Below, piece after piece: positions 1 to 11,250 of a stretch of 64,000 nt of DNA (positions are counted from its first letter, which is position 1; each line of letters starts with the position of its first letter). Under the pieces are notes generated by a model, which ran no database searches, was not told the DNA's origin, and was given only the letters and a program-made list of their open reading frames with translations. Source of the stretch: Pseudisothecium myosuroides. Lineage: Eukaryota > Streptophyta > Bryopsida > Hypnales > Lembophyllaceae. Both the position numbers and the translations under genes were made by a program. The stretch is from positions 27,615,452-27,679,451 of the forward strand of contig OX637294.1 in the NCBI GenBank assembly GCA_951799445.1, given 5' to 3'.

Positions 1-1487
1 CGCGTGATGCGCTGAATATAATAAAAGGAGTATTATAAATGTGTGGGTTACCTGTGTAATTGGATTGTTTAATTGGAGTGTGTAATCTTGCTTTTGGAAT
101 TGAGGTGCAGTGTGTGATTGGCAAAATTTGTGCGATAATTCTCAGAATCTTAGATTGCCAACTGATCATCGTGCGCAAAGCTTTGACGGACCTACTTCCT
201 GAGGTGGGGCTGGGAAAATTGTGATCTTCCAACCAAACTGAAGCAGAATTGTCAAAATTTCCGATTGGGAAAAGCAGAGTGAGTGGGATTTGACGAACAA
301 GAGGTCGAAATCAGAGTTCAAGGCAAGAGAACTCGAAATTTGGAGGAATACCGAGGCAGTCTAAAATGAGGAAAGAATTTGAGTCTCAGCCGGCACTCAT
401 AAATGCGGTCAAACATTGACAATTTTGGCAGATTTGGCTGAATTGTGATCCATTGAGGTTTGGTGAGGACCTCATCAATCAAGCGAGCACGGATTTTGCA
501 AAACAATACCGCGAAATTTGACAAATTAGATCAAATTTTATAAATACACAATATTCAGAGGCGGGGGAGAGCAGACAGCCGCAGCGTCGAAGCAGGTCGC
601 CGAAGTTCAGTCACAGACAGGGTGACGACGAACGGACGGGGGTCGGGCCGGAAATCGAAGGCAGTCTGCCGGGGTGAAGTCCGTCGGACCAGTCAGTCCG
701 AGGGTATTGCACGGGTATTGTACTACGGTATTGATTGGGTATCTCACGAGGACAGATATCTGCCGATTATTACACGGATAAAAGGATATCAACCGGGGTC
801 TTGGGTGGATATTGAATGGGAATAGGGCCTAAAGGCTTCTAATTAAAAAAAAAGTTTCAAAATCATTCATTAAAAACAAATTGACATAAAAGGTCAAATT
901 TTTCGAATGGCCCTTGGGCCGTGGCCCCTAATTTGGGAATTAGATTCAAAATCTTGTTATTTATTCTGCCTCAATGTGATTAGAGTTTGTATTGGAAATT
1001 GCATGTATATGTTGTAAATTCGAATTTTGGATATTGTAGGTAGTTGCTAATCCTTGATATTGGCCATATTGTCCTAGAGCTTTGAGGGTGATTTTCTGTA
1101 AGTGTGATCTAAATCCTAGAACCCTAAAGTTTTTTTTTTTTGGAAATATTAAATACGTATATTTGTACTATTTTCAAAGTACTATAGTGGGCTATACTCA
1201 AGTCTAAGTCCTGCATTGCATCCATACACAAGTCAGTCCACATTGAACTATTGTCTCAGAACTATTGTCACAAGCCCTAGAACACTAGATAGGACGGAGA
1301 CGTGCATGTTGAGTCTCTTTCATTTTATAATGGACGGATGAATGTTTTCCTGGGTTTTAGTGGGATTAAGTGTGAATAGGACTCTAGATTTTGCAAACTT
1401 GTACATTGTGACCTTTGAGCACATTACGCTAGCCTTACATAGTTCATTCCCTGGTGTTCGAACTCGGATTTAGTTGAATAAGATTAG
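1..1487. other. Unassigned repeat-like sequence at left edge
   Basis: No recognised gene. Short open frames only. Possibly the leader side of the same retrotransposon-like region as the coding remnant at 1488-1814. Confidence 0.4.
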
Positions 1488-1814
1488 ATTCCGAAAAATA
1501 TACTACAGAAGGATCGGACTCCCCAGTCAAAGAAGAGTGGGAGGAAACTCACGAACGCCATCAACTTAGATTCGTCACCGGATCTCCCAGAACGTGAAAC
1601 CGGGGAGCGGAACCGGAATCTGACGGACATCTTCGAACAGCTTGGAACGGAAATGCCCAAGAGTCCCACACTGAACCAGGAACAGGATCAAAGTATGGAT
1701 CTGACTCCGGATCAGGGTGCGGATCAAGGTCTAGATCAGAGCGTGGACCAAGGTATAGACCAAGTTATGGACAAAGGAACGGATCAAGGAGTAGATCCGG
1801 TTGTGATAGGATAG
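1488..1814 (+). pseudogene. Retrotransposon-like coding remnant with DQG repeats
   Basis: 109 codons open from after a TAG at 1485 to a TAG at 1812, without a Met start. The first part is charged (KKSGRK, ERETGERNR). The end is a run of degenerate D-Q-G or D-Q-S tripeptides such as PDQGADQGLDQSVDQG. No enzyme motif. It resembles the low-complexity tail of plant retrotransposon gag or accessory proteins, but the family cannot be named. Confidence 0.3.
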
Positions 1815-3300
1815 TTAGGATTTTAGTTTTGTAAATATTTGTTAGGATGGACCGGACCGGATTTGATCCGGTCTGTCTGGTTAGGATCGGATGTTCTCCG
1901 GTCTGACCGGCTCGACAAGGACCGAAAGTTCCGCGCGGACTTTCTGGGTCCCCTTTTTGTTGACTTTGAGTTTTAAAATGTAAATAAGTCAGTCTCTGCG
2001 AAGGAGACTGGGAGTCTTTTCTTCTGAGTTTTTGTGTGTTTTCTATTGACTTCTTGTTGTACGTCTCTCCCGCGCGTGGCAGGGCTGTTTGGTGAGGAGT
2101 TAGGAAGATGCATGCAAATTCTAGAGAGATTTCTCCCCTTGGTGTTGTTGTTTTGCTCTTATGTGCATGTGAGTGGGTATTCTAAGTGTTGGGAGTGGAT
2201 TTCAGTTCCTCAGCACCTCTAAAGTTCAGGATTCCGGGCGAGAAAGCTGTTGTTAGGCTAGGCGAATAGGGAAGGAGTCCTTAGTCACGCTAGAACTCCT
2301 GGATAGGAAATCCGGTTGAGTGTCCGATCTCTTGTGAGGTCTCGCTGCCCTAGTTGGTAAACGGAAGAACTTTAGTTGATGTTGGAACGGACGAGTTCAC
2401 TTGTAACCACCTAACTTCGCACGGAGGAAACTTGGCATCAAGGTCGTTGTAGTATGGGAGGATCGTACGAGGGGTCTTTGTGTGACTTGCAAATCGGATC
2501 GCTATCCGGTTGGCTGTGAGAGATCAAACCGGATCCGAGCTAGTGTAGGAAGTAGTGGATTAGAGAAGTGGGTCTTCAGCCACTATAAGTCACGGAAGGA
2601 GTGGCGGGCCTCCCACTCTCAAAAGCAAGCGGCGAACCCTCTGATGGTGAAACAGAGGCTAAATTAAACCAGATTGGAGTAGGAGTGTGTGTGAGAGGAC
2701 CAAAACGGTTCGGTCCAGAGGAGTGCTAGGATCGGAAGTTAGAAGATCCTGGGTTGTGGTAGTTTTACAGGACCAGATAGCTTGACAGACCGAAAGAGAT
2801 AGAGAGAGGTCTGGTCGTAGTTTTCTGTGTTTTGGTGTTTCCGGTTTCAGATCTAGGATCGAAAAGTAGAAATTGGATACTGGTTGAGCTTAAGTTAGGA
2901 ATAGTGCTAGACACTTCACAGAATCTCGTGGGTTTGATCTTTAGAGTCATTTTGTTATGTTTTAGAGTGGTTTTTGGGAGTATAACAGGGAATTCACTTA
3001 CTCTGTGCTGCGACAGGGTGACAAAGTTTTTGACATTTTCAGAGCCTTCCATGATTACAATGCTAGTGTCACATGTTAGTGTTGAACTGGATTTACGGCT
3101 ATGTAATTAAAAAAGAAACTGTCGTTTGCCATAACCCTTTAATGTGATGCTTGATGCTTCTGGAAGTAGGTTTGGTCATTGCCTTGGACATCTGCGTGTG
3201 CTTTCAATGCATGAGTGTGTGAAGGTACATTGGCTGTGATGGGTGTATTGTAGGGTTTATGCATTGTTTTGTCTAGGATTGCCATTTGAATGCATAATTG
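1815..3300. other. Probable retroelement 3' region
   Basis: GC-richer than the surroundings, with repeated CCGGAT-type words (1850-1930, 2500-2540) similar in flavour to 62.2-62.9 kb. No gene recognised, and LTR ends could not be delimited. Confidence 0.3.
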
Positions 3301-4126
3301 CTATTGTATACCCTAGAGATGCGGGAGTGATGTAAGTGGTGTAGAGGCGTTGTGGTAGTGAGAAGGTGGAAAATAGGAGTAATTACTGGGCACAAAGTAG
3401 GAGTCCACATCTACAGGAGAACTTGCATGCAACACCCACCTGCCATCATCCCGACTACGCTCTGACTTTCTGTTTTTGCCAAGTCGAATTTCTTCACTAC
3501 TCCATCACTGTGAGCCGACTTTGGATTGTCCTGGTCATGACTGAGGTGCCTCAAAGAGGGTCCCTGTACTTCCCACAGCACTTCTACATGACGCACTTGT
3601 AACTCCCAGAGGACTAGGTGTAGAAGCAATGCTCACTGGTAACTGACTAAACTGTACCGACTATAGAGTGACTATAGAATGACTACGTTGGTGTCCTAAC
3701 ACTGCCTAAACTGTCACTCTACCGCGACTTCTCCACAACCACATGCCTTTGTTGATGTGGAATGTTCCGTGACTTAAAAATGACTCCATAATTGGCTGAC
3801 GTGGACTTCCACATCGACAGATATGTGACTGAATCGCGACTCCGGAATGACTATAGAATTTGTGCGCGAGCCATCCACGTCACACCCTTTTCTCTGAATC
3901 GGACACCTGCCCGACCCAAGCACAAAATTCCCCCCCAAAAGGAGGCTTGTACGATGACCTTGTCATCCATCCTTCATCCTTGCCCAAATTGGATGGTGAT
4001 AATAAAATCGCCCAGTCATAAATAATGACTTGTCCACAATGACTGTAGGGCCCCTAGTCATTTACAAGTCATGGGTGTCCGGAATGACTCTTTTTGAGTC
4101 ATTCTTTGCAGTCACATATGTGCCCA

Positions 4127-4139
4127 CTTTCTTGTAGTG
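4127..4139. mobile_element. Right terminus of a CACTA-type element
   Basis: Ends TTTCTTGTAGTG, the complement of CACTACAAGAAA, which matches the ends of the complete element at 50707-52987. The 500 bp before it carry many ATGACT or GACTATAG words like CACTA subterminal repeats (3650-4110). I could not find a matching left end, so the element may be truncated. Confidence 0.45.
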
Positions 4140-4142
4140 TGA

Positions 4143-4417
4143 GTTACCATTCAGAGGAAGATGAATCGCCAAGCAATTCAGCGAAGGAAGACAGCCAGTC
4201 AGGATCTGGATTCCAGTCCGAGTCACATTTGGGCTCGGCATTCGAAGAAGATTCAGATTTGGAGGCCATTTCTCCTTTGAGATTTAAGGATAAGTCTCCA
4301 ACACCATCAAAGGGAAAGACGGCAGCAGTAGGGAAGCCATCTGCCAGGAGGAAACAGCCGCCTCGGAAAGGAGCCGCCAAGCATGAGGAACCTTCTCCAA
4401 AGTGGACTAAGAAGTAG
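4143..4417 (+). pseudogene. Gag-like or accessory protein C-terminal remnant
   Basis: 91 codons plus stop, beginning directly after the CACTA terminus. An acidic Ser/Glu-rich stretch is followed by a Pro/Lys/Arg-rich tail (RRKQPPRKGAAKHEEP) and ends WTKK. The layout is the same as the tail of the frame at 63250-64000 on the other strand (acidic, then basic and Pro-rich). The upstream part is interrupted by the CACTA insertion. Confidence 0.4.
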
Positions 4418-7400
4418 ATAGGAAGTTTCTTAGGGTAGACTTAGGCCAATAGAGCTAAAACCCAAGTTTTTGGTAGGAAGAAAGCTATTAGCCAGTTGCT
4501 TTTAAGTTGGATGCACCTGGACTTCACTTTCCAGGTTTTTAGGATCTGAGATCCACATTTTGCGGATCGGATGATAAGATAGGAAAGTAGATGTGGAAAG
4601 ATAAGGAATGACAGCTGTCATTCTCTGATCCTCTGATTTTGTTCCCTAGAGCCTTTTAGGGTTCCTTGGGGTTTGTATTTAGGGGCTGACTTTGGTTTGA
4701 AGCCCCGGGTATTCTTTCTTGTAATTTTCAGCATTTGGTAAAGTCATTCAGATTTCCACTTCTTAAGCGTTGGTCTGAAAAGTCTCAATTTGGATTGGTA
4801 TGCCGGCAATGCTAGAACCATTGTTTAGTGCGGGTAGCTGCTTTACTAATGTTGGGATGAAGGAAGAGTTCCCCCGGATTCTATCTAGATCCGATTCTGG
4901 GAGTTAAAGTGAGTTGGTTGTAAAACTGAGGGTACTGGGAGTGAAGTTTGACTGAGTGCTGTTACTTGTGGAACTTCTCTATAGGATAACTGCTCCTAGA
5001 TTGGGTGTGCTTTGCAGGGAGGCGGGCGCATGCTAATTGAAGTGTTGATGAGGTCCCACTACAACCAAAAGTGAGTGATGGATAAATAGTTGGGGTCACC
5101 TAGTTATTTAGTTACCAGATTCTGCCTTAGAAACTTGGCTTGGATAGATCCGTCATTGTAGTAATGTAGGGATTGTAGGGGTTTCCTGAGTGACCTGCTA
5201 GTCCAGATTAATTCCCAAATCAATTGTGAGGAAGAACTTGCATTCCGATTTTATGTCTCTTTGTTATTTTTCTTTTAGTGGAACTTCAGTCATTTTAATC
5301 TCGTGAAGGGTAGGATATACATTTCCTTCCTTAAATCCAAGAGCGGACCCCTCTGATATAGAGGTTAAACTATTGATTTGGTTACTTTGGTTACTAGATC
5401 TGAATCTCGAAGAGGCACAAGATAACGACACTACTTCTGGTTCCGCCTCCGCCCAGTCGGATACTGAGTTGTTGATACCAATAGGGAGAGGTACAGGATA
5501 ATGACACTCCTCCATGTCAGAATCTAGTATAGTGATTTGTATAAGTTGAGAAGAAGAAGGTTTTAGAAATACGGGTAAGGAATTGTAGTTTCTGGTTTTT
5601 AGTTCCGGATTCTTTTGTCTTGGATTTGTGTTCCGGATCCTGTTCTGGTAATTTTGAAGAAACTACAAGTAAAATTCTGTGGGAACAATACACGAGTCAT
5701 CTAAGGTGTTTAACAACATTTCAACACCAAAAGGGGGATTTGTACTTTCTTGTGTTACGATAGCTTCCTATGGTCAATTTATCACTGTGCAGTGGCGGTT
5801 CATTATTGGAGGAAAGTAGCTACCTCAAATTTCTCTACGATTTGTCTTAGTTGCCAGGATGTTAAGGACGAGAACCAAAGGGACCAACCCCCCGACAATT
5901 TCTATGTGTTTCAAAAAAAAAAAATATATATATTAAGAAAAAAATTGCCTTAAACTCAAGGCTCTTAGGCTCTCCGGCTCTCTGGCTCATGCTTCCAAGC
6001 TCACAAAATAGCACCCCCGTTTGGCCAAGTTTCAATCTTTCAAGGCTTAGGAGGATCACTCTTGAAATTTACAAAACTAGGTGAGATAAAAATAGGGTCA
6101 TTTTAATTCGTTCAAGATAAAATTTATACTTTTGTTAGATCTACTATAGCATTGGAAATATGTCTCATATTCCTTATATATATATTAGGGTGCTTAATAT
6201 TCCCTTCATTTAAAAAACCAGTAGAAAAAAAATAAGGTCCAATACTTAGGATCCTTTGAAAAATACCTAGTAGGATGAATTAATACCATGTATAGCGTCC
6301 TGTACTTGGATGAATAACAAGGTTTTGCTTCTTTATTTTGGTGGCATTGGCGCTCTCTACTGGCCGTTGAGGTGCTTCAATGCGAATTGATTCATTTTTG
6401 TGGGATCAGAAGCTGACAGCCTCCATCGGCAGAAGACCTGCGACAAATTTTGCATCGATTTCCTGACCTCAACAACCTTTGAGCTCTAAGATTCTTGCTG
6501 TTGTTTGAGGGTCAGGTTTTTTTGGGAGAAAAAGGTGTAGGGTTCCAACTTTTGTTTTCTTTGGTTTAGAGTAGTACGGGTTTAGGATGTTGTGGGTTTG
6601 TTCTTTGGGTTTGGAAAGTTTACTTTCAGTAGAGGGTTAGAGTTTGATTGCATTTTGAAGGGCTAGAATCTAGAGTTTCGTGGGGACACACTTGTTTGGT
6701 GGTGGTATTAAGTGAAATGCTAAATCTTCGCCGTCTTTTTTGTATCGTCCTGTTGTGCACCACGGGTTCAATTTCACAATCTTGTTGCCTCATTCTTGTT
6801 TGACAATCTTTGTAGAATATGCTTCACATTCTTTTTTGACTTTGATGCTACTTCAAATACGTTTTAGGGTTTGGATTTGGGTTCAGCTTAGGGTTGCTTT
6901 GCTCTCACAACTTCCAGGTTTAGGCGTAGGGTTCAGGATTTACATGGGAACTCCTCAGCCAGGGTTAGGAGATCTGAGTGTTGTCTTTAGTTTGCTTTCC
7001 ATTTGAGTGTCTTCTTTTACAGAGTTCCATATGTGGATCTCAGGCACTTGCTACGATTTCGGGCTTTTACCCTGTCGAATTGAGGGGTTCACCAAGGACT
7101 TACATGCATGCGGATTTTGCTAGTGTATAGTTGTAGTCTATGACAATTTTGTAACTCTTCCTTAGCAGCATTTGTAGGCTTTGCTAATCTCTCTTGCGAT
7201 GTTAGAGGCAATAATTGTATAACCCTTTCCACTACTCATGAATGTGTTTGTAAATACATCTTCCATAATAATGTTTTTTGCCTTTCACTTTTTTGGGTGC
7301 AGGTGCAGTCTTATGCGTTTGCTATCACTATTCTGGTCTTTTGTTTCCTGTGACTGCGTTCTAGTTTCCAGTGTTGTTTTTGGAAATTCTTGAATGCTTT

Positions 7401-7483
7401 CCCGCTATCAATATTGATGTGTAGAATTCGGGAATGTGTGTTTGCTTACGGTGTTGATGTGTGGAATTCGAGAATGTGTCTTC
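4418..7483. other. Intergenic, no gene recognised
   Basis: Possible retroelement tail to about 5.2 kb; A-rich and AT runs near 5915-5945. 6.3-7.4 kb is TTTAGG/GGGTT-rich on the plus strand with only short frames. Near 7395-7480 a loose minisatellite of a TGGAATTCGxGAATGTGT-type unit is cut by the CACTA element at 7484. Confidence 0.4.
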
Positions 7484-7679
7484 CACTACTAGAAAACCAC
7501 AACCAAATCAAGAGAAAAGCAACAACTTTTTGTTGTTTGGGGTAGTAAAATGACCATTTCTGTTGATTTTTGAACTATTTGTAAAAATTAACAGAATTGT
7601 GTTAACCTTTCTGTTGATTTGAGTGGTGAAATGAGTAAAACTAGAAAACCAAGACCAAACCAATAGAATTCAAGGGAAT

Positions 7680-7870
7680 CAAGAATTTTTTTGGAATTTT
7701 TTTGGAATTTTTTTGGAATTTTATAGAATCTTTTAAAATCTTTTAGAATCTCATGGAATTTTTTGGAATTTTTTGGAATCTTATGGAATCTTATGGAATC
7801 TTGTAGAATCTTGTGGAATATTTGGAATTTACATAATACATTCATAAAATTTTGAAAGATTTTGGAATGT
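7680..7870. repeat. Degenerate GGAATTTTTTT / GGAATCTTATG minisatellite
   Basis: About 17 units of 10-12 bp with core GGAAT(C/T)TT. Read on the minus strand it gives a repetitive Lys/Phe/Ile frame, which is an artefact of the repeat. Confidence 0.8.
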
Positions 7871-8353
7871 TCTTGTACCGTAGTACTAAAACAAGGTCGA
7901 TAATTGATGTCGAATAACAAATTAACCCCTTAAGCTTTAAGGCCTTAGGGCATAATTTCAAGCCATTTTTTATTCTTAGGCAAGTCCATTCAAGTACAAT
8001 ATAAATTTGTTGAATACAATTCTTGAGAAATTTTTACCCAAAGTGTATTTCAGTACTTGCTCAATGCCTAAAAAATTTCAAAGTAATTTATATGAAGTTG
8101 CGATTAAAAATTTATGATTGAAAAAGTCACTTTGTTATGAACGGGCAAATCCGAACAGCCACGACAATTAGATTTAATGGGATTGAAATTTTTTATCCAT
8201 ACTTTCAACAAGATTGTTGATGTAGTTCCAAAGATTCAATGGAATTCTTTATAAATACATTAATTCAACAAGATTGTAGAAAATTAGATCCAATGGAATT
8301 CTATGTTCATTCTAGATTAATTTTATTTAACTTATTCACAATTTGGTGTTTTT

Positions 8354-8712
8354 TGAAGTCAGCAGAGTTTGGCGGTCATTTTGGCATAGTAGAACAACTA
8401 TTTTCAAAAAACTTTGTACTAAGAAAAGTTGGGAAAACAAGTTAACTTTCATCTCCAAAAATCCGTTTTACATTTGGAGCCTCCAATCAAAAGTTATGGG
8501 CAAAGTTCAGAGAGGGGTTGGAAGGGACATTTATTTTGACATTTTCAAACATCTTCTCTGAATTTTGTCCATAACTTTTGATTGGAGGCTTCAAATCTCA
8601 TACGGATTTTTGGAGATGAAATTTAACTTCATTCTCAAACTTTTCTTAGTTCAAATTGTTTTGAGAAAAGTTGTTCTATTATGTGTAAATGGCCTCCAAA
8701 GTCTGCTGACTT
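8354..8712. repeat. Large imperfect palindrome inside CACTA element 1
   Basis: Arms of about 165 bp, centred near 8530, with the strongest pairing between CCTCCAATCAAAAGTTATGG (about 8481) and its complement at about 8569. The same core palindrome occurs at 51319-51640 in the second CACTA element. Confidence 0.8.
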
Positions 8713-8784
8713 GACAAATCAAATAAAAAACAATTAAAAGAAGAAAATATATACAATTCCACAAACATTATAAACACTTGGAAT

Positions 8785-8850
8785 AAAGCATGATGTAGTG
8801 GTTAGGACCTTGGACCTCAACCACGAGGTCTAAGGTTCAAACCTCTTTGG
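8785..8850 (+). other. tRNA-like A-box/B-box motif (possible SINE head)
   Basis: TAGTGGTTAGG resembles a pol III A box and GGTTCAAACCT a B box, with a GACCTC/GAGGTC stem between them. No proper acceptor stem or 7-base anticodon loop, so not a functional tRNA gene. It could be a tRNA-derived SINE fragment carried in the element. Confidence 0.4.
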
Positions 8851-8854
8851 TAAC

Positions 8855-8960
8855 ACCCGCCCACGTGGCGGGCCGCCTAGGTGGCGGGGCTGCCTACGTG
8901 GCCTGCCTGCCTAGATGGTGGGCTTCCTAGGTGGCGCATCCTATGGCGGGCAGCAAAAAA
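8855..8960. repeat. GC-rich degenerate repeat of CCTAGGTGGCGGGC type
   Basis: Five to six copies of a unit of about 16-20 bp with core CC(T/A)(A/C)GTGGCGGGC. Similar TGCCAC words are clustered at 50870-50970 in the second CACTA element. Confidence 0.65.
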
Positions 8961-9179
8961 TAATTTTTTTTCTCGCTGCCCGGATTTTTTCCGGCAACAA
9001 AAAAATTTAATTAAAAAATAAATAAAAATAAAAATTATTTTATTTATTTGTCCAAAACAACAGAAAAAAACAACAACTTTTAGTTATATTTTGTCCTAAA
9101 CAATACCCCGTAAATGACTGAAAAATCAACAATTTTTAGTTGAATTTTAGTTGTTTCAGTCACAACATTTCTAGTAGTG

Positions 9180-10791
9180 TTTGCTCATTGTGTTCATGAG
9201 TGGAATTCATAAGTGTAGGCCAGATTTCACTTCAAAGCAGGTTGTTTCTGGTTTCAAGGTACTCCTTATTCTTATGTGCATGTTTGCCAAAGGTCAATCT
9301 TGTAGCTTTTTTCGTTTGTGCAGATCCATGTTTGTTTCATTTAGCTTCTAGTAGTTTCTGACTTGACTTTCATGAATGCAAATGGTAAGTAGAAGTTAAT
9401 GATTCTTCATGCATTGTTGTAGAATGGTAGTCAGAATTTTATGCAATGTTTGTTACTCACATGTGTTTGTTTTGCATTGGCATCATTGTTTTTTCAATTT
9501 TTACTAAACCCACTATGTATAAAAAAAATAGGGTGCCAAAAATTAGTCCCCCGAATCAATTTAAAAAAAATTAAGGTGATAAAAAATACAGGCTAGTAGC
9601 TTTTTATCTAAAAATAGGGAAGAAAAAATTACTCTAAAACACATAAATATCCCCCAATTAAATATCCCATTATTGCACGTGATATCTAAACATATGAAGG
9701 AGTGAACCCTCCAAGTTTCAAGGATGCAATAGAAGTGTAGAATTGTTGAAGTGGTCAATTTCTAAAGTATGCAAGTTCCTATTACCAATGGAAATTACAA
9801 AGACCATCTTAATGAACCATACAATGGTGGAGTTCCCTCTTTGTTGTCTTAGTCATTGTTTATTAAATCAATTAGAATGAACTTGCAAACTACTACATAT
9901 AGTAAGGAAGTATGTCTATGGTAGAAACTCATAGTTTCAACTTATGCTATGCAGGAATTTCTTATTCATCTTTTGAGAATTGGATTGAGCATGTTGAGCT
10001 GCATTTTTCAAATTCTTTAAATTTGTGCGCATTTCGTATTGTATGATTTACATCCTTTAATGCCTTCATGCCTGAGATTAGAAGGTTGCACTGTACCTTC
10101 ATATTTCTTTACACATTGATGAGCTTTTATAATGGAGAAACAAGACATGGGGCGCTTCATCTCCTTCTCAATGATTAAGTAAGTGGAACAACTTGCTTCC
10201 AAAAGTGAAGCTTGGAACAAAAAAATCCAACATCTAAATTGCATGCTAGCTAGTAGACATCATTTTGGTAATGAATTCTCCATCCCTTGTCCCTTCTAAG
10301 TAGACAATATTTATGTTTGACTACCTTAAAATAGTACCTCAATTGTGATGAGTGGCATATATTTGGTACATGCTTTAAAATGTCCTTTTACATCGACTTG
10401 GTAGAATTGAAATTGAAATCATGAAAGAGTAATTGAATACTCTAAAGTTAACACCTAATATTATGTTGTAGTTATATAATTTATGGCTTTTCAATTGGAT
10501 GATTCAAGATAGAAACAAATGATGAAACTAGTCCAAGATCAAGCATAAAATAGTTTCTCTTTTGAATAAAGACAATCCAACGTGTAACACTCTAGATCAA
10601 TTATAAAGACCTAGATTACAACTATAACTATGAACATTATTTAAAATGTATTATTAATATTTTGTACACTATGATGGAAAAAAATATGTTGGGTCACAAT
10701 GCACAAATACTTGCAAAGTCTTCAAAAAGCCTAATGTCCCTATATAATGAAACTATACAACTAGAAGCACTGATGATCCTCAAAATTTGAT
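9180..10791. other. 3' flank of the lectin gene, nothing recognised
   Basis: AT-rich, short frames only. It should hold the 3' UTR and polyadenylation region of the lectin gene near 10.6-10.8 kb. Confidence 0.5.
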
Positions 10792-11250
10792 CTAAGGTTT
10801 CCATGGCTTCAAACTCTCAGAGAGTGAAAACTTCAAATGATGCTTGCTAGACTCCCCATGTTGGCTGTGGCCAAGAGAGGGCAATTTTCCAAACTCCTCG
10901 TTGAGGAATTTTCCAGTAGTAGAGATTTCTTTCCTGATAAATGTTCCCCAAGGATTCCTCCAGCCATGGCGGTGAATATGCAAGTAGTTGTCAGTCTCTT
11001 CAGAATTAGTGGTGGCAAAAACTCCAAATTGGTGTAAAGAATCGCCGACCATGCCAAAGAATCCAGTCACCAACCGATGTGCAGGACTTCCAAAGTTTGA
11101 TCCTTTATGGTTTCCAAAAGGACCATATGTGTGCTTGTTGGTGATGAATGTCAAGGAAGTGATCACTTGGTGCAAATCTAGGAATCCACCTAGTTTTTTG
11201 GTGGTTCCCTTCACTTGAGTTAGGTACTCATTTGGGAAGTCCAAGGTTAT
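10792..11250 (-). CDS. Terminal lectin exon delta1: J23 second half, unique tail and stop
   Basis: 152 codons plus stop, after a TTTCAG acceptor. ITLDFPNEYLTQV and TYGPFG are typical, the ligand loop reads GMVGDSLHQFGV (Asp to His), and a tail of about 70 residues rich in His, Lys and Ser follows and ends SLKPWKP. No donor is used; the stop ends the protein. I see no canonical AATAAA downstream, only AT-rich variants such as AATAAT near 10640-10660. Confidence 0.83.
   Translation of the reverse strand: MTLDFPNEYLTQVKGTTKKLGGFLDLHQVITSLTFITNKHTYGPFGNHKGSNFGSPAHRLVTGFFGMVGDSLHQFGVFATTNSEETDNYLHIHRHGWRNPWGTFIRKEISTTGKFLNEEFGKLPSLGHSQHGESSKHHLKFSLSESLKPWKP

Larger units (their letters stand above)
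7484..9179. mobile_element. Non-autonomous CACTA-type transposon, 1.7 kb
   Basis: Terminal inverted repeats CACTACTAGAAA at 7484 and TTTCTAGTAGTG ending at 9179. The 3-bp target duplication is probably TTT (left now TTC, right TTT); the interrupted minisatellite reads through if the element is removed. Contents: a GGAATYTT minisatellite (7680-7870), a large palindrome (8354-8712), a tRNA-like motif (8785-8850), a GC-rich tandem stretch (8855-8960) and AACAACTTTT-type subterminal repeats. No transposase. Confidence 0.8.

Noticed and set aside
3494..4139. Complete CACTA element starting at the CACTAC near 3494
   Set aside because: Only the six-base CACTAC matches; the following bases do not pair with the right end CTTGTAGTG beyond that.
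7588..7920. Lys/Phe-rich minus-strand protein
   Set aside because: Product of the GGAATTTT minisatellite inside a transposon.
8785..8850. Functional tRNA gene
   Set aside because: A/B-box-like words are present but the acceptor stem and anticodon loop do not form.
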